A stretch of DNA of 10,322 nucleotides, taken from assembly GCF_051960575.1 (NCBI RefSeq), contig NZ_JBQCEE010000017.1, positions 1 through 10,322 of the forward strand, in the 5' to 3' direction. Position numbers and translations under genes: made by a program. The notes below the pieces were generated by a model. It made no database searches, had not been told where the DNA came from, and was given only the letters and a program-made list of their open reading frames with translations. Of this stretch, positions 1-8,984 are shown in pieces; positions within the stretch are counted from its first letter, which is position 1; each line of letters opens with the position of its first letter. The stretch comes from JBQCEE01 sp051960575. GTDB lineage: Bacteria; Actinomycetota; Actinomycetes; Mycobacteriales; Jatrophihabitantaceae.

Positions 1-64
1 CCCAGGGGGGAGAGACCCCCCCACCCCCCCCCCCCCCGGGGCCGGGGGACAAGCGGCCGTTCGG
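1..64. other. G/C homopolymer stretch, no gene; probable contig edge
   Basis: This stretch lies downstream of the glgB stop. It consists mostly of G or C runs: six G at 5-10, seven C at 16-22, fourteen C at 24-37, then short G runs. I see no codon structure, RNA gene or convincing terminator. Read outward from glgB (minus strand) it is a long G run. That is the pattern expected when two-colour Illumina reads lose signal, so an assembly-end artefact is likely but not proven. Confidence 0.6.
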
Positions 65-2349
65 TCAGGCGGGCTGGGCCTCGGGGTCGATGTCGCCGTC
101 CTCGCCGCGGTCGAGCACGGGGTCGGCGGCCGACAGCTCGGTGATCACCTCGGCCTCGGCCACCACCTCGGCGGGTTCGGTCGCGGCCAGCGCGGAATCG
201 CCCGCGGCGGCGTAGCGCAACCAGACCGTGCCGAGCGGGGGCAGCCGCAGCCTGGCCGACGCCGGCTGGCCGTGCCACGACGAGTCGACGGCCGTCACGC
301 GGCCGAAGTTGCCGACTCCTGAGCCGAGGTACTCGGCGGCGTCGGTGTTCAGCACCTCGTCCCACTGGCCGGCGAACGGCAGGCCGACCACGTAGCCCTC
401 GTGCGGCACGGGGGAGAAGTTCGAGATGCAGGCGAGCACCGAGCCGTCGTCGCCGAAGCGCAGGAACGAGTAGACGTTGCCCGAGGCGTCGTTGGCGTCG
501 ATCCAGTGGAAGCCGTCGGGCTGGTGGTCGCGCGACCACAGCGCGGAGGTCTGCCGGTAGACGCCGTTGAGGTCGGTGATCAGGCGCTGGATGCCGCGGT
601 GGTCGGCACCGTCGAGCAGCCACCAGTCGAGCGAGCGCGACTCGGCCCACTCGCCGCCCTGGCCGAACTCCTGTCCCATGAACAGCAGCTGCTTGCCGGG
701 GTGCGCCCACATGTACGCGTACAGGCAGCGCAGCGTCGCCATCTGCTGCCACCGGTCACCGGGGATCTTGTTGAGCAGCGAGCCCTTGCCGTGCACGACC
801 TCGTCGTGCGACAGCGGCATCACGAAGTTCTCGGTGTACGCGTACATCATCGAGAACGTCAGGTCGTTGTGGTGCCACTGCCGGTGCACCGGCTCCTTGC
901 TGATGTAACGCAGGGTGTCGTTCATCCACCCCATGTCCCACTTGAAGCCGAAGCCCAGGCCGCCGAGGTGCGTGGGGCGCGTGACGCCCGGCCACGACGT
1001 GGACTCCTCGGCGATGGTGATCGCGCCGGGCACCCGCTTGCCGACCGTCGCGTTCATCTCCTGCAGGAACGAGACGGCGTCGAGGTTCTCGCGGCCGCCG
1101 TACTTGTTCGGCAACCAGGCATCGGCCGGACGCGAGTAGTCGAGGTAGAGCATCGAGGCCACCGCGTCGACACGCAGCCCGTCGACGTGGAACTCCTCGA
1201 GCCAGTAGAGCGCGTTGGCCACGAGGAAGTTGCGCACCTCGTTGCGTCCGAAGTCGAAGACGTAGGTGCCCCAGTCGAGCTGCTCGCCGCGGCGCGGGTC
1301 GGCGTGCTCGTACAGCGCAGTGCCGTCGAACCGGCCGAGCGCCCATGAGTCCTTCGGGAAGTGCGCCGGCACCCAGTCGACGATGACGCCGTACCCCGCC
1401 TGGTGCAGCGTGTCGATGAGGTACCGGAAGTCGTCCGGCGTCCCGAAGCGCGCCGACGGCGCGTAGTACGACGACACCTGGTAGCCCCACGAGCCGCCGA
1501 ACGGGTGCTCGGCCACCGGCAGGAACTCCACATGCGTGAAGCCGGTCTCGTCGAGGTAGCGGACGAGCTCGTCGGCGAGGTCGCGGTACGACAGCCCCTG
1601 CCGCCACGACCCGATGTGCACCTCGTAGATCGACATGGGCGCCTTGTGCCACGGGGTGTCCGCGCGGCGCTTGAGCCACTCGTCGTCCGACCACTCGTAC
1701 CGCGACGTCGTCACCACCGACGCGGTGGCCGGCGGTACCTCGCAGGCGAACGCCATCGGGTCGGCCTTCAGCCGCCATTGGCCGTCCTGGCCGAGGATCT
1801 GGAACTTGTAGCGGCAGCCGTCGCCGACGCCGGGCACGAACAGCTCCCACACACCGGACGCGCCGAGCGAGCGCATCGGCAGGGCGCGTCCCGACCAGTA
1901 GTCGAAGTCGCCCGCCACGCGCACACCCTGCGCGTTCGGCGCCCACACCGCGAACGAGGTGCCGGTGACCGGGCCGTTCGGGGTGTCGTAGGTGCGCACG
2001 TGCGCGCCGAGCACCTCCCAGAGGTTCTCGTGGCGTCCCTCGCCGATGAGGTACTGGTCCATGTCGCCGAGCGTCGGCAGCCAGCGGTACGGGTCGTCGA
2101 CCGTGTGCGTGCCGGTGCCGTAGGCGACCTCGAGCCGGTAGTCGCCGGGCGGGCCGTCGACGGTGCCCTCGAAGATGCCGCCGTCGTGGATCTTCTTCAG
2201 CGGCGTGCGCTTGCCGTCGACGACCGCCGTGACCGACGCGGCCTCCGGACGCAGGGTGCGGATGACCGTGACCTTGCCCGAGGGGTGGGCGCCGAGCACG
2301 CTGTGCGGGTCGTGGTGCCGGCCGTCGACGATGCGGTTCAGGTCGTCAC

Positions 2350-2353
<4 letters not shown>
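65..2353 (-). CDS. glgB: 1,4-alpha-glucan branching enzyme GlgB (GH13_9)
   Basis: This cytoplasmic enzyme cuts an alpha-1,4-glucan chain and re-attaches the piece through an alpha-1,6 bond; in the GlgE pathway it branches the polymer that GlgE extends. The product is 762 residues, slightly longer than the usual ~730. Residues ~1-105 form the N1 region (HHDPHSVLGAH at 13-23), ~130-215 a CBM48-type domain, ~240-610 the catalytic barrel, and ~620-715 the C-terminal beta domain. Family motifs are intact: DWVPAHFP at 326-333, DGLRVDAV with nucleophile D396, AEE with acid/base E449, and SHDEVVHGKGSL with D517. The ATG at 2353 was chosen because a perfect AGGAGG lies 6 bases upstream and it overlaps the mak stop as ATGA; the open frame continues upstream but that part is only mak read in another frame. 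The last ~45 residues (from ~718) are an Ala/Glu/Asp-rich tail outside the known fold. It is the last gene of the treS-mak-glgB operon. Confidence 0.97.
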
Positions 2354-3755
<1,402 letters not shown>

Positions 3756-3759
<4 letters not shown>

Positions 3760-5462
3760 GTCGACACCTCGTCCTCGGGTCGGCGGCGGGGGATCCGCAG
3801 CCAGTAGAAGCCGTGCCCCGCCACGGTCAGCAGGTACGGCAGCTCGCCGATGCGCGGGAAGTGCGCACCGCCGAGCAGCTCGATCGGTTCGACGCCCTGC
3901 CACGGCCGCAGGTCGAGCTCGACCGGCTGGGCGAAGCGCGAGAGGTTGTTGACGCAGAGCACGATGTCGTCGCCGAACTCGCGCACGAAGCTCAGCACCG
4001 ACGGGTTGCTGCCGCCGATGTCGGTGAACGTGCCCATGCCGAACGCCGGGTTCGCCTTGCGCACCTGCAGCATCCGCCGCGTCCAGTGCAGCAGGCTGGA
4101 CGAGTTGCGCGTCTGCGCCTCGACGTTGGTGACCTGGTAGCCGTAGATCTGGTCCATGTTCACCGGCAGGTAGAGCCGGCCCGGGTCGCAGGTCGAGAAG
4201 CCGGCGTTGCGGTCGGGCGTCCACTGCATCGGTGTGCGCACGCCGTCGCGGTCACCGAGCCAGATGTTGTCGCCCATCCCGATCTCGTCGCCGTAGTAGA
4301 GCACCGGCGAGCCGGGCAGCGAGAAGAGCAGCGCGTTGAACAGCTCGATCTGGTTCAGGTCGTTCTCGAGCAACGGGGCGAGGCGGCGCCGGATGCCGAT
4401 GTTCGCCTTCATCCGTGGGTCCTTGGCGTACTCGGCCCACATGTAGTCGCGTTCCTCGTCGGTGACCATCTCGAGGGTCAGCTCGTCGTGGTTGCGCAGG
4501 AAGATGCCCCACTGGCAGTTGTCCGGGATCGCCGGCGTCGAGGCCATGATCTCCGAGATCGGGTAGCGCGACTCGCGCCGCACGGCCATGAAGATGCGCG
4601 GCATGACCGGGAAGTGGAAGGCCATGTGGCACTCGTCGCCGCCCACCGACGAGTCGCCGAAGTAGTCGACGACGTCCTCGGGCCACTGGTTGGCCTCGCA
4701 CAGCAGGATGCGGTCGGGGTAGTCGCGGTCGATCTCCTTGCGCACCCGCTTGAGGAACTCGTGGGTCTCGGGCAGGTTCTCGCCGTTCGTGCCGTCACGG
4801 ACGTAGAGGTACGGCACGGCGTCGAGCCGGAAGCCGTCGATGCCGAGGTCGAGCCAGAACCGCAGCGCGTCGATGATGTCGTTCTGCACGCCCGGGCAGT
4901 CGAAGTTCAGGTCGGGCTGGTGACTGAAGAAGCGGTGCCAGAAGTACTGCTTGCGCACCGGGTCGAACGTCCAGTTCGACGGCTCGGTGTCGACGAAGAT
5001 GATCCGCGCGTCCGGGTAGCGGGTGTCGTCGTCGTTCCAGACGTAGTAGTCGCCGTAGGGGCCGTCCGGGTCGTTGCGGCTGGCCTGGAACCACGGGTGC
5101 TGGTCGCTCGTGTGGTTCATGACGAAGTCGACGATGATGCGGATGCCGCGGGCGTGCGACTCGTCCAGCAGCGCCTTGAAGTCGTCGATGGTGCCGAAGT
5201 CCTCGAGGACGCCGGTGTAGTCCATGACGTCGTAGCCGCCGTCACGCAGCGGGCTGGGATAGAACGGCGGCAGCCACAGGCAGTCGACGCCCAGCCATTG
5301 CAGGTAGTCGAGCTTGCCGCGCAGGCCGCGCAGGTCGCCGCTGCCGTCGCCGTTGCTGTCGGCGAAGCCGCGCACGAGCACCTCGTAGAAGACGGCGCGC
5401 TTGAACCAGTCCGGTTCGGGGCGGACACCGAGCGTCGGGTTCGTCTCGGACGTGTTGGTCAC
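3756..5462 (-). CDS. treS: Trehalose synthase TreS (maltose alpha-D-glucosyltransferase, GH13_16)
   Basis: TreS reversibly isomerises maltose and trehalose in the cytoplasm; in this pathway it feeds trehalose into maltose for Mak. The product is 568 residues, a normal length for the stand-alone enzyme. The GH13 barrel begins at ~18 (DWFKRAVFYEVLVRGF) and the beta-sandwich ends at ~556. Conserved sites are DFVMNHTSDQHPWF at 112-125, GFRLDAVPY with nucleophile D214, EANQWPEDV with acid/base E256, and RNHDELTLEM with D326. GYQVTNVEAQ at 441-450 is also typical of TreS. The start is the GTG at 5462, 5 bases after AGGAAGG; a GTG two codons earlier overlaps that ribosome site and is less likely. 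The frame stays open further upstream into the divergent spacer, but that part resembles nothing. It is the first gene of the treS-mak-glgB operon, and its stop overlaps the mak start. Confidence 0.96.
3765..3770 (-). promoter_or_regulatory. Shine-Dalgarno site of mak
   Basis: GAGGTG on the minus strand ends 5 bases before the mak ATG at 3759 and lies within the last codons of treS. It favours the ATG at 3759 over the in-frame ATG four codons later. Confidence 0.7.
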
Positions 5463-5467
5463 GTACA

Positions 5468-5474
5468 CCTTCCT
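5468..5474 (-). promoter_or_regulatory. Shine-Dalgarno site of treS
   Basis: AGGAAGG on the minus strand lies 5 bases before the GTG at 5462. It decides the treS start and shows that the transcript has a 5' leader, unlike the apparent leaderless starts of glgE and glgP. I could not find a clear -10 box for treS in the spacer. Confidence 0.75.
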
Positions 5475-5529
5475 AGCCGTTCGGAGGGGGCACCGAAACA
5501 GGGGGCCGCGACCCGCTCGGCGATCGCGA

Positions 5530-5535
5530 CATACT
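5530..5535 (+). promoter_or_regulatory. Candidate -10 box, leaderless LLM oxidoreductase transcript
   Basis: CATACT differs from the TATACT form of the -10 consensus at one base. It ends 6 bases before the GTG at 5542, so transcription would begin at or next to the start codon. No Shine-Dalgarno sequence is visible. The -35 match (GCGACC at 5508-5513, spacing 16) is weak. Confidence 0.4.
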
Positions 5536-5541
5536 GGACGG

Positions 5542-6405
5542 GTGAAACTGGGCCTGCACATCTCGAGCTTCGACTTCGACGGCGGGCCGGACGGCCTCGC
5601 CGACGCGCTGCGGCGGGTCGCGACGACCGCCGAGGACGTCGGGTTCAGGCGCATCAGCGTGATGGACCACGTCTTCCAGATCTCGCACCTCGGCCCGCCC
5701 GAGGCGCCGATGCTCGAGGCCTACACGGCGCTGGGCTACCTCGCCGCGTGCACGTCGTCGGCCGAGCTGCTCGCCTGGGTGACGGCGGTGACCTACCGCG
5801 ACCCGGGGTTGCTCGCGAAGGCCGTGACGACCCTCGACGTGCTCTCTGGCGGACGCGCCATCCTCGGCATCGGCGCGGGGTGGAACGAGGAGGAGGCCGA
5901 GGGGCTCGGGCTGTTCCTGCCACCGCTGGCTGAGCGCTTCGAGCGGCTCGAGGAGGCGCTGCAGATCGTGCAGCAGATGTGGTCGTCGTCCGACGCGCCG
6001 TACGAGGGGAAGCACTACCGCCTCGGACGCACCCTCAACTCGCCCGCGGCCCTGCGGCAGCCGCACCCGCCCATCCTCATCGGTGGCGGCGGCGAGCGGA
6101 AGACGCTGCGGCTCGTCGCGCAGTACGCACAGCTGTGCAACCTCTTCGCGGCCCCTGACCTCGCGCACAAGCTCGAGGTGCTGCAGCAGCGGTGCGCCGA
6201 GGTTGGGCGTGACTACGCCGAGATCGAGAAGACGATCATGTGGCGGCTGCCGGCCGACCCCGACTGGCAGGCGGTGCTGGCCGAGTTCGCGGGCTACGCC
6301 GAGCTCGGTGTGCAGCACATCCACCTCGGCGTCCCGGGCGCCGACCGGCCAGGACGGCTCGAGGAACTCGGCGAGCGGCTCGTCGCGCCCGCCACCGCGC
6401 TGTAG
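5542..6405 (+). CDS. LLM-class flavin/F420-dependent oxidoreductase, Rv1855c-like
   Basis: This is a luciferase-like monooxygenase-fold protein of 287 residues, full length for the family. Such proteins use F420 or FMN to reduce or oxidise small molecules; the substrate is unknown. The barrel start is KLGLHISSFDF at 2-12. MDHVFQI at 41-47 and the block TAVTYRDPGLLAKAVTTLDVLSGGRAILGIGAGWNEEE at 81-118 are family signatures, as is QPHPPILIGGGGERKTLRLVAQYAQLCNLF from ~173, which resembles the Rv1855c group. Cofactor choice cannot be decided from sequence alone, but F420 fits an actinobacterial host. The GTG at 5542 starts the conserved barrel strand directly; the frame is open upstream only through antisense treS. 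It is the only complete plus-strand gene here, stands between treS and the NTF2-like gene, and ends in TAG, 5 bp from the convergent gene. No known link to glucan metabolism. Confidence 0.9.
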   Translation: MKLGLHISSFDFDGGPDGLADALRRVATTAEDVGFRRISVMDHVFQISHLGPPEAPMLEAYTALGYLAACTSSAELLAWVTAVTYRDPGLLAKAVTTLDVLSGGRAILGIGAGWNEEEAEGLGLFLPPLAERFERLEEALQIVQQMWSSSDAPYEGKHYRLGRTLNSPAALRQPHPPILIGGGGERKTLRLVAQYAQLCNLFAAPDLAHKLEVLQQRCAEVGRDYAEIEKTIMWRLPADPDWQAVLAEFAGYAELGVQHIHLGVPGADRPGRLEELGERLVAPATAL

Positions 6406-6410
6406 GCGGC

Positions 6411-6830
6411 TCAGCCCGGCGCCGCGCCGTCGGCGACGAGGCCAGCGAGCACGGCCTGGCCGACGGCCTGCGCTGCCGACATCGGGCGCAGCATGACGGT
6501 GAAGCTGTCGATCAGCCCGCTCGCGTCCGCCTGCATGAGGTCGATGCCGTGCACCTGCTTGCCGGCGACCTGGCAGCGGAAGACGAGCACGTGCGTGCCG
6601 GTCGGCTCGCCGCCGGCGCCGTGCTCGACCTCGCCCGTGAGCTCGCCGACGTAGCGGAAGTCCTCGAAGGTGCGCAGCAGCACGGCGAACAGCGCGCCGA
6701 CCTCGGCCTTGCCGGCGAACGGCGTGAACTTCACCGGGCTGAACAGCCGGATGTCGTCGGTGAAGCACGACATGATCGCGTCGTGGTCGTTCGCCTCGAC
6801 CGCCGCCCGGAACCGCCCGTACACGTCCAT
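6411..6830 (-). CDS. NTF2/SnoaL-like family protein
   Basis: A 139-residue protein with the cone-shaped NTF2/SnoaL-like fold pattern. It has an N-terminal helix with YGRFRAAVEANDHDAIMSCFTDDIRLFSPV (4-33), a GKAEVGALFAVLLRTFEDFRY segment (40-60), and paired strands GTHVLVFRCQVAGKQVHGIDLMQ and LIDSFTVMLRP (78-116). The ~25-residue C-terminal helix is Ala/Gly-rich. Members range from polyketide cyclases to steroid isomerases and many of unknown role, so no reaction is assigned. The start is the ATG at 6830, 8 bp after the glgE stop. No Shine-Dalgarno sequence is visible, so translation probably depends on ribosomes finishing glgE. Its reading frame is open far upstream through glgE, but only as an artefact of GC-rich codons. 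It is convergent with the LLM oxidoreductase gene. Confidence 0.85.
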   Translation of the reverse strand: MDVYGRFRAAVEANDHDAIMSCFTDDIRLFSPVKFTPFAGKAEVGALFAVLLRTFEDFRYVGELTGEVEHGAGGEPTGTHVLVFRCQVAGKQVHGIDLMQADASGLIDSFTVMLRPMSAAQAVGQAVLAGLVADGAAPG

Positions 6831-6838
6831 GGCGGCGC

Positions 6839-8851
6839 TCAGGCGGGGGTGACGTGGAAGATGTGCGCGGGGCGCCAGATCGGGTCGAGACGCACGTAGT
6901 CGTACTGGCCCCACTCGTACTCCGAGCCGTCGAGCAGGTCGCGCACGTGGATGCGGCCGTCCCACGGCACGCCCATCGCCTCGAGGTCGAGGCTCACCGT
7001 CGCCTCGTGCCACGCGTGCGGGTCGGTGAGGCAGACGACGAGCACGGTGTCGCCGCTGACGGTGTCGTGCTTGCTGAACGCGGTGATGTGCTCGTTGTCG
7101 ACGCGGTGGATGTAGAGGTTGCGCAGTTCCTGCAGCGCCGGGTGCTCGCGGCGGATGCGGTTCAGCGTCGTGATGAGCGGGGCGAGCGAGCGTCCGTCGG
7201 CCGCCGCGCCGGCGAAGTCGCGGGGCCGCAGCTGGTACTTCTCGGACGCGAGGTACTCCTCGCTGCCCGGGCGCACGGGCAGGTGCTCGTACAGCTCGTA
7301 GCCGCTGTAGACGCCCCACGACGGCGAGAGCATCGATGCGAGCACCGCGCGGATCGCGAACGCGCCCGGCCCGCCGTTCTGCAGGTACGCGTGCAGGATG
7401 TCCGGCGTGTTGACGAAGAAGTTCGGACGCATGTAGTGCGCCGCGTCGACCAGTTCCTGCGCGTACTCCTCGAGCTCGGCCTTGTCGTTGCGCCAGGTGA
7501 AGTACGTGTAGCTCTGGTGGTAGCCGACCTTCGCGAGCTCGTGCATCATCGCCGGACGCGTGAACGCCTCGGCCAGGAAGACGATCTCGGGGTTGGTCTT
7601 GCGCACCTCGCCGAGCAGCCACTGCCAGAAGTTGATCGGCTTCGTGTGCGGGTTGTCGACACGGAAGATCGTGACGCCCTGGTCGATCCAGTACCGCACG
7701 ACGCGCAGCACCTCGGCGGACAGGCCGTCGGGGTCGTTGTCGAAGTTGATCGGGTAGATGTCCTGGTACTTCTTCGGCGGGTTCTCGGCGTACGCGATCG
7801 TCCCGTCGGGCAGCGTGGTGAACCACTCGGGGTGCTCGGCCACCCACGGGTGGTCGGGTGCGCACTGCAGCGCGAGGTCGAGCGCGACCTCGAGATCGAG
7901 CTCGCGCGCCCGCGCCACGAAGGCCCGGAAGTCGTCGATGGTGCCGAGGTCGGGGTGCACGGCGTCGTGCCCGCCGTCCTTCGACCCGATCGCCCACGGC
8001 GACCCGACGTCCCACGGGTCGGGGGTGGTCGTGCCGCCCGGTGCGATCGCGGTGTTCGGGCCCTTGCGGTTCACCTCGCCGATCGGGTGGATCGGCGGCA
8101 GGTAGACGACATCGAAGCCGAGCGAGGCGACGTAGTCGAGGTGCTCGGTGGCGTCCTTGAAGGTGCCGTGCCGGACCGGCTTCGCAGGGTGGTCGGGGTC
8201 GTTGGCGAGCTCGGCGCCGATCGAGCGGGGGAAGAACTCGTACCAGCTGCCGAACAGCGCCCTCGGCCGGTCGACCCAGAGCGGGTACGCGGGCGACTTG
8301 GTGACCAGCTCGCGCACCGGGAAGTCGTGCGCGAGGCGCTGCAGGTTCTCGTTCAGCGCCGGCGCGACCCGCTGGCCGACGTCGAGGTCGGTGTTGCGCA
8401 GGGCGGCGGCCGCCTCGAGGGCGCTGCCGCGGTACTCCTTCGGCAGCGTCTTGGCGAGCCGCTCGAACAGCCGGGCCCCGACCTCGAGGTCGTTGGCGAG
8501 CTCGTCGGCGCCCTGGCCGGCCGCCATCTTCACCGTCACCGCGTGGTGCCAGGTGGCCATGGGGTCGGACCACGCCTCGACGACGAACGACCAGAGGCCG
8601 CCGGCGTCGGCGCGCACGGTGGCGTGCCAGCGGTCGGTGCCCGTCGCACCCGGACGCATGCGCACCGTCGAGTGCACCTTCCGCGCCGGGTCGCGCAGCA
8701 CGACCGTCGCGGCGACGGCGTCGTGTCCCTCGCGGAAGACGGTCGCCGAGACCGGCACCGCCTCGCCGACGACGGCGTGCGCGGGGAATTCGGCCGTCGT
8801 CGTCGAACCGACGACGGGGGAGACAGAGGCGAGTCCGATGCGTCCGACCAC
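6839..8851 (-). CDS. glgE: Maltosyltransferase GlgE (alpha-1,4-glucan:maltose-1-phosphate maltosyltransferase, GH13_3)
   Basis: GlgE transfers maltose from maltose-1-phosphate to the non-reducing end of an alpha-1,4-glucan, releasing phosphate. The product is 670 residues, normal for the family (~660-700). Residues ~1-105 form the N-terminal beta domain (VVGEAVPVSATVFREGHDAV at 27-46), ~110-180 the helical dimer region, and ~195-570 the catalytic barrel with an insert. The GH13 sites are IFRVDNPHTKP with nucleophile D399, FLAEAFTRP with acid/base E428, and VNTPDILH with D484; these match D394, E423 and D480 described for the Streptomyces coelicolor enzyme. SWYEFFPRS at 202-210 and NRKGPNTAIAPG at 261-272 are also characteristic. 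The GTG at 8851 opens MVGRI, the usual family N-terminus. A TAGGTT box 6 bases upstream suggests a leaderless mRNA. It is divergent from glgP, and the NTF2-like gene follows 8 bp downstream. Confidence 0.97.
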   Translation of the reverse strand: MVGRIGLASVSPVVGSTTTAEFPAHAVVGEAVPVSATVFREGHDAVAATVVLRDPARKVHSTVRMRPGATGTDRWHATVRADAGGLWSFVVEAWSDPMATWHHAVTVKMAAGQGADELANDLEVGARLFERLAKTLPKEYRGSALEAAAALRNTDLDVGQRVAPALNENLQRLAHDFPVRELVTKSPAYPLWVDRPRALFGSWYEFFPRSIGAELANDPDHPAKPVRHGTFKDATEHLDYVASLGFDVVYLPPIHPIGEVNRKGPNTAIAPGGTTTPDPWDVGSPWAIGSKDGGHDAVHPDLGTIDDFRAFVARARELDLEVALDLALQCAPDHPWVAEHPEWFTTLPDGTIAYAENPPKKYQDIYPINFDNDPDGLSAEVLRVVRYWIDQGVTIFRVDNPHTKPINFWQWLLGEVRKTNPEIVFLAEAFTRPAMMHELAKVGYHQSYTYFTWRNDKAELEEYAQELVDAAHYMRPNFFVNTPDILHAYLQNGGPGAFAIRAVLASMLSPSWGVYSGYELYEHLPVRPGSEEYLASEKYQLRPRDFAGAAADGRSLAPLITTLNRIRREHPALQELRNLYIHRVDNEHITAFSKHDTVSGDTVLVVCLTDPHAWHEATVSLDLEAMGVPWDGRIHVRDLLDGSEYEWGQYDYVRLDPIWRPAHIFHVTPA

Positions 8852-8857
8852 GAGGCG

Positions 8858-8863
8858 AACCTA
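8858..8863 (-). promoter_or_regulatory. Candidate -10 box of glgE, leaderless start
   Basis: TAGGTT on the minus strand fits TANNNT and ends 6 bases before the GTG at 8851. There is no good Shine-Dalgarno sequence before that GTG. A weak -35 candidate (CTTACG, minus strand, 8881-8886) sits at the ideal 17-bp spacing but matches only three of six consensus bases. Confidence 0.5.
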
Positions 8864-8970
8864 CCCAGGTGCAGCGCCGCCGTAAGCCCCTACTTCGTGA
8901 CGCCCGGGACGACACCTCGTCGGAGGGCGGGATCTACCCGGTCGTGACCTGAAAGCGCTGTCGGAGGTGC

Positions 8971-8976
8971 TAGCGT
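8971..8976 (+). promoter_or_regulatory. Candidate -10 box of glgP, leaderless start
   Basis: TAGCGT fits TANNNT and ends 8 bases before the GTG at 8985, so the transcript would start at or within about two bases of the start codon. The nearest purine-rich ribosome site (GGAGG, 8963-8967) is 17 bases away, too far to serve this start. No good -35 is visible at normal spacing; GTGACC at 8944-8949 is 21 bp away. Confidence 0.45.
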
Positions 8977-8984
8977 CCGACGCT

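Larger units (their letters stand above)
5463..5541. promoter_or_regulatory. Divergent spacer between treS and the LLM oxidoreductase gene
   Basis: This 79-bp spacer must hold the promoters for the treS operon (leftward) and the oxidoreductase gene (rightward), unless treS is read from further away. It contains the treS ribosome site, a short inverted repeat TTCGG-8 nt-CCGAA (5480-5497), an 8-bp palindrome GCGATCGC (5520-5527), and a -10-like box for the rightward gene. No regulator site is recognised with certainty. Confidence 0.5.
8852..8984. promoter_or_regulatory. Divergent glgE-glgP promoter region
   Basis: This 133-bp spacer separates the synthetic gene glgE from the degradative gene glgP, which start in opposite directions. 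Each start has a TANNNT -10-like box at leaderless spacing. No strong inverted repeat or known operator stands out, so co-regulation is inferred only from the layout. Confidence 0.6.

Noticed and set aside
35..64. Hairpin terminator after glgB
   Set aside because: The C and G runs can pair in many ways and the stretch is probably unreliable sequence, so no specific terminator can be supported.
5520..5527. GCGATCGC as a cyanobacterial HIP1 element
   Set aside because: The octamer matches HIP1, but I noticed it as a single copy and all genes look actinobacterial; chance occurrence in GC-rich DNA is sufficient.
3813..5933. 706-codon plus-strand open frame opposite treS
   Set aside because: It is antisense to treS and overlaps the start of the oxidoreductase gene; its product is a low-complexity R/V/A/D-rich string with no motifs. 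Long antisense frames are expected in GC-rich DNA.
6403..6428. Possible bidirectional terminator between the convergent oxidoreductase and NTF2-like genes
   Set aside because: Only a 5-bp GCGGC/GCCGC stem with a 10-base loop and no U tract on either strand; too weak to call in this GC-rich setting.
6411..8915. 834-codon minus-strand frame joining the NTF2-like gene to an upstream extension across glgE
   Set aside because: Only the last 139 residues look like a protein family. The rest is glgE read in another frame, rich in Arg and Gly, so no fusion protein is proposed.
6854..8947. 697-codon plus-strand open frame opposite glgE
   Set aside because: Antisense shadow of glgE, with Val/Arg/Asp-rich composition and no recognisable domain.
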